Position numbers and translations under genes: made by a program
In this document: positions 34,090 through 42,821 of the stretch, piece by piece
How positions within the stretch are numbered: the first letter of the stretch is position 1
Layout: the number at the start of each line of letters is the position of its first letter
Source of the DNA: an uncultured Collinsella sp.
GTDB taxonomy: Bacteria; Actinomycetota; Coriobacteriia; Coriobacteriales; Coriobacteriaceae
Reading direction: 5' to 3'
NCBI GenBank assembly: GCA_958427895.1
Contig: CAUADW010000004.1
Span: forward strand, 1 to 47,540
DNA length: 47,540 nt
The notes under the pieces: generated by a model
Database searches by the model: none
What the model was told of the DNA's origin: nothing
The model's input: the letters and a program-made list of their open reading frames with translations, nothing else

Positions 34090-34890
34090 GTGGCGCTTGT
34101 ATTCGATGTTCAGCAGGCGAGTGGCAAGCCCGACGACAACCGTCGTCCCGGCACCGCGTGCCCCTTTTGCGATACAGAAGGGCTCACCAACATCATCCAG
34201 CGCGACGGTGACTGCATCTGGCTCGAGAATAAGTTCAAAACCCTGCGCGCCACCCATCAAACCGTGCTAATCGAGTCGGCCGATCACGATGCCGACCTGG
34301 TGACCTATGAGCCGGATGAACTCCACCATGTGATGCGGTTTGCCCTGGGTTGCTGGCAGCAGATGATCGATTCACAGCAGTATCGAAGCGTGCTCATGTA
34401 CAAGAACAAGGGTCCGCTCTCGGGCGGTAGTCTCGTTCATCCGCACATGCAGATTGTGGGTTTGGAGCAGGAAGACGGCTATGCTTCGCTGACTTCTGCC
34501 AATTTCGAAGGCATCAATGTCTGGCGACAGGGGAGAATCGCGGTCAACATCTCAACCGAACCGATCATGGGGTTCTTTGAGATCAACGTTTCAGCCCCGC
34601 AGGGAATCGCCGCCAGCGATGACACGAGAGACCAAGCCGAGGCGGATCTCTTCGCCGACGCAATCCAGGCAGCTCTGCGCTATATCTTGCACGAGCACCA
34701 TGGCGGTCGTGCAGAGTCGTACAACCTGTTCTTCTATCACATGAGCGGCCGGACCATTGCCAAGGCGCTTCCACGTTGGGTGGTTTCACCCTACTTTGTC
34801 GGGTATCGGCTGGCTCAGGTCAATGCTGAGACCACGCTCGATGTCGATGCGGAGCGACTCCGCGCACATCTGGAGGCGCTCACATCGTAA
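34090..34890 (+). CDS. DUF4931 protein, GalT-like (HIT superfamily)
   Basis: Protein of 266 residues in the DUF4931 family, related to galactose-1-phosphate uridylyltransferase. It has a CPFC pair near the N-terminus (probable zinc ligand), KNKGPLSGGSLVHPHMQIVGL with the HxHxQ active-site-like motif, and a second-half domain ending in EALTS. This suggests nucleotidyl transfer or hydrolysis, but the substrate is unknown. The GTG start follows GGAGGT with seven bases spacing and lies three bases after the cutC stop, so the pair is an operon. The last codons form part of an inverted repeat. Confidence 0.83.
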   Translation: MALVFDVQQASGKPDDNRRPGTACPFCDTEGLTNIIQRDGDCIWLENKFKTLRATHQTVLIESADHDADLVTYEPDELHHVMRFALGCWQQMIDSQQYRSVLMYKNKGPLSGGSLVHPHMQIVGLEQEDGYASLTSANFEGINVWRQGRIAVNISTEPIMGFFEINVSAPQGIAASDDTRDQAEADLFADAIQAALRYILHEHHGGRAESYNLFFYHMSGRTIAKALPRWVVSPYFVGYRLAQVNAETTLDVDAERLRAHLEALTS

Positions 34891-34900
34891 AGTGAGCGCC
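34875..34900. terminator. Inverted repeat spanning the DUF4931 stop codon
   Basis: GGCGCTCAC (34875-34883) pairs perfectly with GTGAGCGCC (34892-34900). It lies between convergent genes; there is no T-run, so termination is only possible. Confidence 0.4.
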
Positions 34901-34917
34901 CGCACACTGCGGACGGT

Positions 34918-35916
34918 TTAGCGCGCCATTGCATCGCGGCCGGCCTCGACGCGCTTGCGCTGGGCGGCGCGCTCCTCGCCGGTCAGACGCTCAAAGAAGT
35001 GCCCGATAAGCGAGGCGAGCACCTGCTGAAACAACGTTCCACACATGACGGGAAACACAACTTCGCCCGGAAAGTATTGCGTGGCGATGACGGCGCCCGA
35101 AGAGATATTGCGCATGCCGCAGGTAAAGCACATGGTGGTCGTTTCGCTATATGGCAGATGCAGCGCGCGAGCGACCAGAATGCCGACGACAAAGCCGCTG
35201 ATGGCGAAGACCAAAATAAAGAGGGCTACTTCCAAGCGCACCGCGTTCATGTGCAGCATGTACTCGCTCATGGCGGTGGAGTTGGAGGCGATAACGCCCA
35301 TCATCATGAACTTGCAGGCGGGTGAGAGCGCGGGGGAGAGTTTTTCGTGCCCCCATCCGCGCGTGAGCTCGTTGATCACGATGCCGAGCACGGCGGGGAT
35401 AGCGATCATAAAGGCCATGTTCTGCATCATACTTGGCACGTCGATCGAGACGGTGGCGCCCAGCAGGAGCTTGAGCGTAAGCGGAATCGTCACAGGTGAG
35501 ATGACCGAGGACGTCAGGATGATGGTGAGTGCGAGCGGGCCGTTGCCGCCGAACATGCTGATCCACATAAAAGCGGTGACTGCCACGGGCACACTGTATT
35601 CGAGCACGATGCCGCAGACAAGGTTGGGGTTGGAGCCAAAGAACAGTGAGCCCATGGCATACGCCGCGATGGGGATGATCACAGCTGAGACAAATAACGC
35701 TAAAATCAGATGCAGGGGACGGCGGAACACCTCAGCTACCTGATGGAAGGTGTTGCTGAGCGCGCCTTGGAACGTCATAAAGGCAAACAGGGTGGGAACG
35801 ATGGGCTTGAGAACGCCGATCTGCTGAGGAAAGAGCACGCCGAGCGCCACGCAAATCGGAACGATGATTTGCATGTGCCCCGCGAGAAACTTGCCCAGTC
35901 CAACCCATTGCTTCAT
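34918..35916 (-). CDS. Bile acid:sodium symporter (BASS) family transporter
   Basis: Membrane protein of 332 residues with about ten helices in the bile acid:sodium symporter/SBF superfamily. The core stretches are PTLFAFMTFQGALSNTF, VLEYSVPVAVTAFMWISMF, a central IASNSTAMSEYML and TTMCFTCGMRNISSGAVIA with the family-typical unwound GMRN region. Bacterial members carry diverse organic anions, so bile acid uptake should not be assumed. The ATG at 35916 has only a distant GGGAG upstream, so the start is moderately certain. It is convergent with the DUF4931 gene and divergent from recJ. Confidence 0.85.
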   Translation of the reverse strand: MKQWVGLGKFLAGHMQIIVPICVALGVLFPQQIGVLKPIVPTLFAFMTFQGALSNTFHQVAEVFRRPLHLILALFVSAVIIPIAAYAMGSLFFGSNPNLVCGIVLEYSVPVAVTAFMWISMFGGNGPLALTIILTSSVISPVTIPLTLKLLLGATVSIDVPSMMQNMAFMIAIPAVLGIVINELTRGWGHEKLSPALSPACKFMMMGVIASNSTAMSEYMLHMNAVRLEVALFILVFAISGFVVGILVARALHLPYSETTTMCFTCGMRNISSGAVIATQYFPGEVVFPVMCGTLFQQVLASLIGHFFERLTGEERAAQRKRVEAGRDAMAR

Positions 35917-36077
35917 ATGCTCTTGTGACTCCCTTTGCTCGTGAATCCGTTTTGAATGGATATGCTAGACGCTTGCATGCGCCCGTGCGCCAGAAACGCT
36001 CGAATATTTCGAGGCTATTACCGCCCTCGTTTATCGAAACCACGGCGTGCTGGACGTTGTGCGTCCGCGCTGCACGG

Positions 36078-36083
36078 TATAAT
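36078..36083 (+). promoter_or_regulatory. TATAAT -10 element upstream of recJ
   Basis: Consensus TATAAT about 110 bases before the recJ ATG. The nearest -35-like TTGTGC is 15 bases upstream, a short spacer. Confidence 0.45.
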
Positions 36084-36139
36084 AAATCCGTTCAACAGAT
36101 CTGCCTGCCGAAGCGGGCATACACAGAGGACTCATCGCT

Positions 36140-36205
36140 ATGAACCGTGAGAGGTATCGCGGCGACCTGCCCCTATCGGGGGTGGGTGCCTATGTCATCG
36201 CTTAA
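36140..36205 (+). CDS. Possible 21-residue leader peptide overlapping the recJ start
   Basis: ATG at 36140 preceded by GAGGA at nine bases, reading MNRERYRGDLPLSGVGAYV and two more residues to a TAA at 36203-36205. It overlaps the recJ start codon by 14 bases. It could couple translation of recJ, or be chance; no family is recognisable. Confidence 0.25.
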   Translation: MNRERYRGDLPLSGVGAYVIA

Positions 36206-39200
36206 GACGACGCATCGCTGGGCGGTCGCTCAGCAAAACCCCGAGCTCGAAAAGGAGCTTTCGGCTGGTCTGGGCATTCCCGGGCTGGTGGCGCGCATTA
36301 TGGTCGCGCACGGCATTGGCTCCATCAAAGAGGGCCAATTGTTTTTGACGCCTTCGCTCGATCGCGACTGGGCCGACCCACTCATTATCCCGGGCATGTC
36401 GGTCGTTGCCGACCGCGTCGAGCGTGCTATTCGCAACCACGAGCACATTGCAGTCTTTGGCGATTTTGACGTTGACGGTATTACGTCGACCTGCCTGTTG
36501 ACCGAGGCGCTGCGCACGTTTGGCGCCGATGTCACGCCGTTTATTCCGCATCGCTTTGATGAAGGCTACGGTCTTTCGCGCGCGGCGCTCGACCGCGTTA
36601 ACGAGCTTGCTCGCCCCCAGCTGATCGTGACCGTCGATAACGGCATTGCCGCCAAGGAAGAGGTTTCCTACCTGGAGAGCCTGGGGATCGATTTGGTGGT
36701 CACGGACCATCACGAGCCCTCCGACCAGGTGCCGCAGGGTGTGCCCCTGACTGACCCCAAGCTCGAGGACGAGGGCCCCTCGCGTGAGCTTGCCGGTGCT
36801 GGTGTGGCGCTCAAGCTGGTGCAAGTCCTGGGTGAGCGCCTGGGCAAGCCGTCGTATTGGCGTTCGCTAATCGAGGTCGCGGCGCTGGGCACCGTGTCCG
36901 ACATGATGCCGCTCACGCCCGAGAACCGCGCGCTGGTTGCCGAGGGCATCCAGCAGATGCGCGTAACCGCTCGCCCCGGCTATATCGCGCTTGCCGCGCT
37001 CGCCAAGGCGGACCTTTCGAGCATTACGGCGGATGGCCTGTCATTCTCGCTCATTCCCCGCTTAAACGCTGCCGGTCGCATGGCTGATCCCAAGCTGGCG
37101 CTCGACCTGCTGCTTGCCCGCGATCCCATCGAAGCAAGCGCACTGGCGGCTGAGCTCGAGGAAATCAACCGCCAGCGCCGTGAGATCGAGGCGGAGCTCA
37201 CGCGCGATGCCATGGCAAAGGTCGAGGAGACCTATGACGGCGGACGCGCGATCGTCGTGGGCGGCGAAGGCTGGCACGAGGGCGTCAAGGGCATCGTGGC
37301 AAGCCGTCTGACCAACCGCTACCACGTGCCGGCGCTGCTGTTCTCGATCGAGGACGGTATCGCGCGCGGCTCTGGTCGCTCGGTGGGCAAAGTTAACCTG
37401 TTTGACGCCATCGAGCGCTGTTCCGACCTGATGATTCGTCGCGGCGGACATGCCGGTGCGGTGGGTGTGACCATCGAGGCATCCAAGCTCGATGAGTTCC
37501 GCCGTCGCCTTTCAGCCGTGTTGTCCGAGCTTCCCGCCGAGGACTTTGAGGACACCGACGAGGTTGCCGCCACGGTCGACCTTTCCGAATTGAATATCGA
37601 GACCATCGAGCAGATTTCCCGCCTTGAGCCGTTTGGCCAGGGTAATAAGGTGCCGCTGCTGGCTGCCGAGGGCGTGACGATGTGTGATCGCGCCGTGGTG
37701 GGTAAGACCGGCGAGCACATGCGCTTCGTGGCGACGGATGGCGCCGCGAGTGTGCCGGCCATCATGTTTCGTGTACCGCAGATCGACAAGCTTATCAATT
37801 GCGACAGCGCCGTCGACTTGGTGTTCGAGGCCGTTGCCGAGCATTGGCAGGGTCGTGTGAAGCCCAAGCTCATGGTCAAGGATGTTCTGGTCCGCGATAC
37901 CACGCTGCCCAGCGTCGACGATCCGGCATGCGAGCTTCGTCGTGGCGTGCAGCCGGCGGATTCCGGCCTGCGCCTGGAGTCACGCAAGCGCGAGACGCTC
38001 GCCCAGCTTTCTTATACCGAGCTGACACGCTCGCTTATCCATAGCTTTATCGGCTCGAACCAGCCGCACCGCGCGCAGGTCGAGGCGCTCGATGCCCTGG
38101 CCGATCACCAAAGTGTTCTGGCCGTTATGGGAACGGGGCGCGGCAAGTCGCTCATCTTCCATGTGCATGCCGCGCGCGAGGCGGTCCTTCGCGGGCGTGC
38201 GAGCATCTTTGTCTATCCGCTGCGTGCGCTCGTTGCCGACCAGGCCTATCACCTCTCGTCGACGATGGCAGCGCTTGGCATTGGCGTTGGCGTGCTGACC
38301 GGCGAGACCGTGGAGACCGCACGCGATGACGTGTTCGCCGGTCTAGCTTCGGGCCGCACCGGTATCGTGCTCACGACGCCCGAGTTCCTGTCTATCCACC
38401 GTGACCGCTTCGCGCGTTCGGGCCGCATCGGCTTTGTCGTTATCGATGAGGCGCACCACGCCGGCCTTGCCAAGGGCGGCGACCGCAGCGCCTATCTCGA
38501 CATGCCCGATATCCTCAAAGCCCTGGGCGACCCGGTCGTTATGGCTGCGACGGCCACCGCGACGGCTCCGGTCGTGGCCGAGCTTGCCCGCATGTTGCCG
38601 ATCACTCGCACGGTGGTCGACGAGACGGTGCGCGAGAACTTGCAGCTCGAGGACGACCGCGACCTTGCGAGCCGCGAGAACCGTTTGGTGTCGATCGTGG
38701 CGACGGGGGAGAAGACCGTCATTTACGTCAATTCGCGCGACCAGTCCGTGGCGCTCGCCAAGACGTTGCGCAAGCGTGTGCCCGATTGCGCAACCCATAT
38801 CGCGTTCTATAACGCGGGGCTTGCGCGTTCCGATCGCCGTCGCGTGGAGGAGGCATTCCGAGACGGAAGCCTCAGCTGCATCGTTTCGACCTCCGCCTTT
38901 GGCGAGGGTGTCAACCTGCCCGATATCCGCCATGTCGTGCTCTACCACATGCCGTTTGGCGCCATCGAGTTCAACCAGATGAGCGGACGTGCCGGCCGCG
39001 ATGGCCAGCCCGCCGTGATCCATCTGCTCTATTCGTCGCGCGACGCCCGCATTAACGAGCGCCTGCTCGACTGCTATGCGCCCGAGCGCGACGAGCTCGT
39101 CACGCTCTATCGCGCGCTGCAGACCATGTGGCGCTCCAACCGCGGCAAGACGGGGGACGATTCCTTTAGCGCGAGCGATATCGACATCGCGCAGATGTGC

Positions 39201-39479
39201 CTTGCCATCGATGCTCGCACGCCGGTCGACGAGCGTTCGGTGGAAAGCGGCCTGGGAATCTTCGAAGAGCTTGGTTTTTGTCGAGTTTCGGGGTTTGACG
39301 ACACCCGTCGCATCGCGATGGCCGAAAACCCCGGCCGCGTGCAATTGAGTAGGTCAATTCGCTATTTGGAGGGCTTGCGCTCGCGCATGGAGTTCTCGGC
39401 TTTCCGGAGTTGGGCGCTCGATTCGTGCGCTTCTGATATGCTAGCCAAAGTTAACCGCCCGATCGTACCGCGGGCCTAG
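36192..39479 (+). CDS. recJ: RecJ exonuclease fused to a RecQ-like helicase
   Basis: Fusion protein of 1095 residues. The first 570 are RecJ, a 5'-3' single-strand DNA exonuclease: DFDVDG (91-96), VDNGIAAKEE, TDHHEP (DHH at 172-174), then the DHHA1 GGHAGAVG and an OB-fold. The rest is an SF2 helicase with Walker A MGTGRGKS (about 644-652), DEAH (about 751), ATATAT motif III, FGEGVNLPD and QMSGRAGRDG (about 926), closest in style to RecQ but without an evident zinc or HRDC domain. RecQ and RecJ act together in resection and stalled-fork processing, so the fusion couples unwinding and degradation. The ATG at 36192 follows GGGGGTGGG; a GTG at 36147 is also in frame. relA follows after 15 bases. 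Confidence 0.92.
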   Translation: MSSLKTTHRWAVAQQNPELEKELSAGLGIPGLVARIMVAHGIGSIKEGQLFLTPSLDRDWADPLIIPGMSVVADRVERAIRNHEHIAVFGDFDVDGITSTCLLTEALRTFGADVTPFIPHRFDEGYGLSRAALDRVNELARPQLIVTVDNGIAAKEEVSYLESLGIDLVVTDHHEPSDQVPQGVPLTDPKLEDEGPSRELAGAGVALKLVQVLGERLGKPSYWRSLIEVAALGTVSDMMPLTPENRALVAEGIQQMRVTARPGYIALAALAKADLSSITADGLSFSLIPRLNAAGRMADPKLALDLLLARDPIEASALAAELEEINRQRREIEAELTRDAMAKVEETYDGGRAIVVGGEGWHEGVKGIVASRLTNRYHVPALLFSIEDGIARGSGRSVGKVNLFDAIERCSDLMIRRGGHAGAVGVTIEASKLDEFRRRLSAVLSELPAEDFEDTDEVAATVDLSELNIETIEQISRLEPFGQGNKVPLLAAEGVTMCDRAVVGKTGEHMRFVATDGAASVPAIMFRVPQIDKLINCDSAVDLVFEAVAEHWQGRVKPKLMVKDVLVRDTTLPSVDDPACELRRGVQPADSGLRLESRKRETLAQLSYTELTRSLIHSFIGSNQPHRAQVEALDALADHQSVLAVMGTGRGKSLIFHVHAAREAVLRGRASIFVYPLRALVADQAYHLSSTMAALGIGVGVLTGETVETARDDVFAGLASGRTGIVLTTPEFLSIHRDRFARSGRIGFVVIDEAHHAGLAKGGDRSAYLDMPDILKALGDPVVMAATATATAPVVAELARMLPITRTVVDETVRENLQLEDDRDLASRENRLVSIVATGEKTVIYVNSRDQSVALAKTLRKRVPDCATHIAFYNAGLARSDRRRVEEAFRDGSLSCIVSTSAFGEGVNLPDIRHVVLYHMPFGAIEFNQMSGRAGRDGQPAVIHLLYSSRDARINERLLDCYAPERDELVTLYRALQTMWRSNRGKTGDDSFSASDIDIAQMCLAIDARTPVDERSVESGLGIFEELGFCRVSGFDDTRRIAMAENPGRVQLSRSIRYLEGLRSRMEFSAFRSWALDSCASDMLAKVNRPIVPRA

Positions 39480-39494
39480 GGGAAGGGGACCTCG

Positions 39495-41855
39495 ATGGAT
39501 GCCGCAGCCCGTACCGCCCATGATTCCACCCTCCAGCCGTTTTCGGAGATGGAGCACTATAAGCATGCCGATGAGCTGCCGCCCGAGATTATGGCGGACA
39601 GCTACGACAAGCTGGAGCGTCTGTGCCTCAAATATATGAATGAGGATGACTTCTCCAAGGTGGAGCAGGCCTACTGCTTTGCTGCCGAGAAGCATTGCAA
39701 CCAAAAGCGGCGCTCGGGCGAGATGTACATTAACCATCCCGTCGAGGTTGCCATCATTTTGGCCGATCTCAAGATGGACTGCGACGTGGTGTGCGCCGCG
39801 CTGCTGCACGATACCGTCGAGGATACCGAGACCTCGCTCGCCGATGTTTCCGGCCTGTTTGGCGATACGGTGGCCGAGCTCGTCGATGGCGTGACCAAGC
39901 TCACCAACATCGAAGTCGACAGCATGGACGAGAAACAGGCCCTCACGCTGCGCAAGATGTTCCTCGCCATGTCCAAGGACATCCGCGTCATCATCGTTAA
40001 GCTTGCAGACCGTCTGCACAACATGCGCACCCTTGCAGCCCTGCGTGAGGACCGTCGCCTGTTTAAGGCTCGCGAGACCATGGACGTGTATGCGCCCTTG
40101 GCCGACCGCCTGGGCATGAGCTCTATTAAGTGGGAGCTCGAGGACCTGTCCTTCTTCTACCTGGAGCCCGATGCCTACCAGCGCATCGCGCGCATGGTGG
40201 CGGAGTCGCGCGAGGTCCGTGAGCGCTATCTGGCTGAGACCATCAAGACACTCACCGACGAGCTCAACCGCATTGGCCTGGAAGGCTTCCAGATCAACGG
40301 CCGTTCCAAGCACTATTGGTCCATCTACCAAAAGATGAAGCGCAAGGGCAAGGAATTCTCCGAGATCTACGACCTGGTGGCACTGCGCGTCATCACGCAT
40401 TCGGTGCGCGATTGCTACTCCACGCTCGGTGCGGTGCATACGCTGTGGCATCCCATGCCTGGTCGCTTTAAAGACTATATCGCCATGCCCAAGGTCAATA
40501 ACTACCAGTCGCTCCACACGACGGTCATCGGCCCCACGGCTCGTCCGCTCGAGATTCAGATTCGAACCTATGAGATGCATGAGCAGGCCGAGTACGGTAT
40601 TGCCGCCCACTGGCTCTATAAGAAGTCGGGCGGATCGTCTGCGTCTAAGACCAATGATGCCCAGCGTCTGGACGACCAGATTAACTGGCTCAAACATTCG
40701 CTCGATTGGGCGGCTTCCGACGAGATCACCGATGCCAAGGAATACCTGCACTCGCTGAAGGTCGATCTGTTCGATCAGGAGATCTTCGTCTTTACGCCCA
40801 AGGGCGAGGTCATGGCGCTTCGTGCCGGCTCCACGCCGCTCGACTTTGCCTATGCCGTTCACACCGAGGTGGGAAACCATTGCGTCGGCGCCAAAATCAA
40901 CGGTGCGGTGGCTCCGCTCACGCACGAGATCAAGACGGGCGACCGCGTTGAAATCCTGACTAACAAGAGTTCCAAGCCGTCGCGTGATTGGCTCAAGATC
41001 GTCAAGACGCCTTCGGCCAAGTCCAAGATCCGTCGCTACTTTGCCGCCGCGACTAAGGACGACGACGCTGCCGCCGGCCGCGATATGCTGGCCAAGGACC
41101 TGCGCAAGCGCGGGTATGGCATCTCCACGCCGCGCTCCACGCGTGCGCTCAACGCCGTGGCGGAGCAGTTTAACTTCAAGCAGCTCGAGGACCTGTTTGC
41201 CGCCGTCGGCGCCGGCAAGGTTGCCCCGCGCGCTGTGGGCAATAAGGTCGAGCAAATCTTGGACCCCAAGCCCGAGGAACAGCTCACCAAGGCCGAGGCT
41301 ATCGCCGAGGTCGTGAAACAGCCTGCTCGCGGCTCCAACCGCAAGCCGCAAAAGCGCGGCAAGAGCGCCAGTAACGGCATTATCGTCAAGGGCGAGAGCA
41401 ACAGCGGCCTGCTAGTCCGTCTAGCGCATTGCTGCAATCCGGTGACGGGCGACGATATCGTCGGCTTCATCACGCGTGGCCGAGGTGTCTCGGTGCATCG
41501 CGCCAACTGCCCCAACGTCAAGGGCCTCATGGAGCACCCCGAGCGCATGATTGACGTAGAGTGGGATGGTGCTGCCGACACTCTCTTCCAGGTCGAGATC
41601 GTGGTCGAGTGCCTGGACCGCATGGGCCTGCTCAAGGACGTCACCATTGCCATTGGCGATGCAGGCGGCAATATCCTTTCCGCCGCCACCTCGACCAACC
41701 GCGAGGGTATTGCAACTCTGCGCTTTATGGTCGAGATCTCGGACGCGAGTGGTCTGGATCCGCTGCTGGCTTCCATCAGCAGCGTCGATTCGGTCTACGA
41801 CGCTCGCCGTCTTATGCCCGGCGAGGGCGGAGCGCAACTCAAGCGCCGTGTGTAG
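39495..41855 (+). CDS. relA: RelA/SpoT bifunctional (p)ppGpp synthetase/hydrolase
   Basis: Long RSH protein of 786 residues. The HD hydrolase domain has INHPVEVA and LLHDTVEDTE (HD at 105-106), then VKLADRLHNMRTL. The synthetase domain has GRSKHYWSIYQKMKRKG, EIYDLVALRVIT and NNYQSLHTTVIGP. A TGS domain (FVFTPKGEVMALRAGSTPLD), a conserved-cysteine region (LAHCCNPVTGDDIVGFI) and a C-terminal ACT domain follow. Intact residues suggest both synthesis and hydrolysis of the stringent alarmone. The ATG follows AAGGGGACCTCG, 15 bases after recJ, and a strong terminator follows the stop. Confidence 0.96.
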   Translation: MDAAARTAHDSTLQPFSEMEHYKHADELPPEIMADSYDKLERLCLKYMNEDDFSKVEQAYCFAAEKHCNQKRRSGEMYINHPVEVAIILADLKMDCDVVCAALLHDTVEDTETSLADVSGLFGDTVAELVDGVTKLTNIEVDSMDEKQALTLRKMFLAMSKDIRVIIVKLADRLHNMRTLAALREDRRLFKARETMDVYAPLADRLGMSSIKWELEDLSFFYLEPDAYQRIARMVAESREVRERYLAETIKTLTDELNRIGLEGFQINGRSKHYWSIYQKMKRKGKEFSEIYDLVALRVITHSVRDCYSTLGAVHTLWHPMPGRFKDYIAMPKVNNYQSLHTTVIGPTARPLEIQIRTYEMHEQAEYGIAAHWLYKKSGGSSASKTNDAQRLDDQINWLKHSLDWAASDEITDAKEYLHSLKVDLFDQEIFVFTPKGEVMALRAGSTPLDFAYAVHTEVGNHCVGAKINGAVAPLTHEIKTGDRVEILTNKSSKPSRDWLKIVKTPSAKSKIRRYFAAATKDDDAAAGRDMLAKDLRKRGYGISTPRSTRALNAVAEQFNFKQLEDLFAAVGAGKVAPRAVGNKVEQILDPKPEEQLTKAEAIAEVVKQPARGSNRKPQKRGKSASNGIIVKGESNSGLLVRLAHCCNPVTGDDIVGFITRGRGVSVHRANCPNVKGLMEHPERMIDVEWDGAADTLFQVEIVVECLDRMGLLKDVTIAIGDAGGNILSAATSTNREGIATLRFMVEISDASGLDPLLASISSVDSVYDARRLMPGEGGAQLKRRV

Positions 41856-41888
41856 GTGCGAGAGCCTCTCAGCATCATAGATATTGGT

Positions 41889-41926
41889 TACGTTCGAGGC
41901 ATCGTTTGGTGCCTCGAACGTATTTT
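41889..41926 (+). terminator. Intrinsic terminator of recJ-relA
   Basis: Perfect 13-bp stem TACGTTCGAGGCA / TGCCTCGAACGTA with an 8-nt loop, followed by TTTT, just before the next gene's ribosome binding site. Read-through into that gene is possible. Confidence 0.88.
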
Positions 41927-41943
41927 AGAAGGAGGGTATGCGC

Positions 41944-42627
41944 GTGGACGATATGACTTTGGACCTGACACCCCGAGGCGCGGCTTCGATTGAGGCGCTC
42001 GTCAACGGCCCGATTCAGACCAACAGCTACGCCGTGATTTCGAATGACGAGTGCTTAATCGTCGATCCGGCGTGGGAGGGCGAGCGTCTTGTGGAGCATA
42101 TCCGCACCGCGCATCCCGAGGTGCGCGTACTCGGCTCTGTCTGCACGCACGGTCATGCCGACCATGTTGGCGGGGTTGCCGGGGTTCGAGCTGTTGTTGG
42201 CGACAGCGCACTATATGAGTTGTGCGCTAAGGACGTGACGGTACCTCGCGCAAATATCGAGGAGCAGCGCGCCATGTGGGGTATCGAGACGCCCGATCCG
42301 GGTGAGCCGACGCGTTTGCTTGCCGAGGGCGATACAATCGAGGTGGGCGACGTCTGCCTGCAGGTGATCGAGGCGCCGGGGCATACGCCGGGCGGCATCG
42401 TCCTGTTCGCCGCGACCGAGCAGGGGAACATCGCCTTTGTGGGCGACACGCTTTTCCCGGGCAGCCACGGTCGTACCGATCTTTCCGGCGGTGACGAGGC
42501 GGCGATTATGCGCTCGCTCTCCAAACTTGCCAAGATGCTTCCGCCCGATACCGTTTGCTTGACGGGCCATGGCGATTCGACCACGATGGCGCGCGAACTT
42601 ATGCAGAACCCGTTTATGCAGATGTAG
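41944..42627 (+). CDS. Metallo-beta-lactamase-fold hydrolase (glyoxalase II-like)
   Basis: Protein of 227 residues with the MBL motif THGHADHVGG, the second-site ligands in APGHTPGG and DTLFPGSHGRTDLSGGD, and the last His in LTGHGDST. This pattern fits the glyoxalase II/YcbL-like group that hydrolyses thioesters, but the substrate is not known. In frame there is an ATG at 41938 that sits one base from GGAGGG, too close, so I prefer the GTG at 41944, eight bases after GGAGG; an ATG at 41953 is also possible. It sits behind the relA terminator, as recJ-relA-hydrolase clusters often do. Confidence 0.85.
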   Translation: MDDMTLDLTPRGAASIEALVNGPIQTNSYAVISNDECLIVDPAWEGERLVEHIRTAHPEVRVLGSVCTHGHADHVGGVAGVRAVVGDSALYELCAKDVTVPRANIEEQRAMWGIETPDPGEPTRLLAEGDTIEVGDVCLQVIEAPGHTPGGIVLFAATEQGNIAFVGDTLFPGSHGRTDLSGGDEAAIMRSLSKLAKMLPPDTVCLTGHGDSTTMARELMQNPFMQM

Positions 42628-42772
42628 GCTCGAAGCCGTCTGTCGAACCACGAAGACCGCTCAATCGTCAAGCTATTTTCCCCAGTGGGTCGATTCTGTG
42701 GGGCAAACGGTCAAAATTTGTCCAATCGGATGGTATTCGTGAACAAACGAACGTTTATGCTCGGGTATGTCG

Positions 42773-42781
42773 TGGTAAAAT
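42773..42781 (+). promoter_or_regulatory. Extended -10 promoter for fba
   Basis: TGGTAAAAT (TGn plus TAAAAT) lies 41 bases upstream of the fba ATG in an AT-richer gap; no good -35 at 17 bases. Confidence 0.4.
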
Positions 42782-42821
42782 CTCAGGCGTTATCGGAGCA
42801 ACCTTACAGGAGGTTTCTTTT

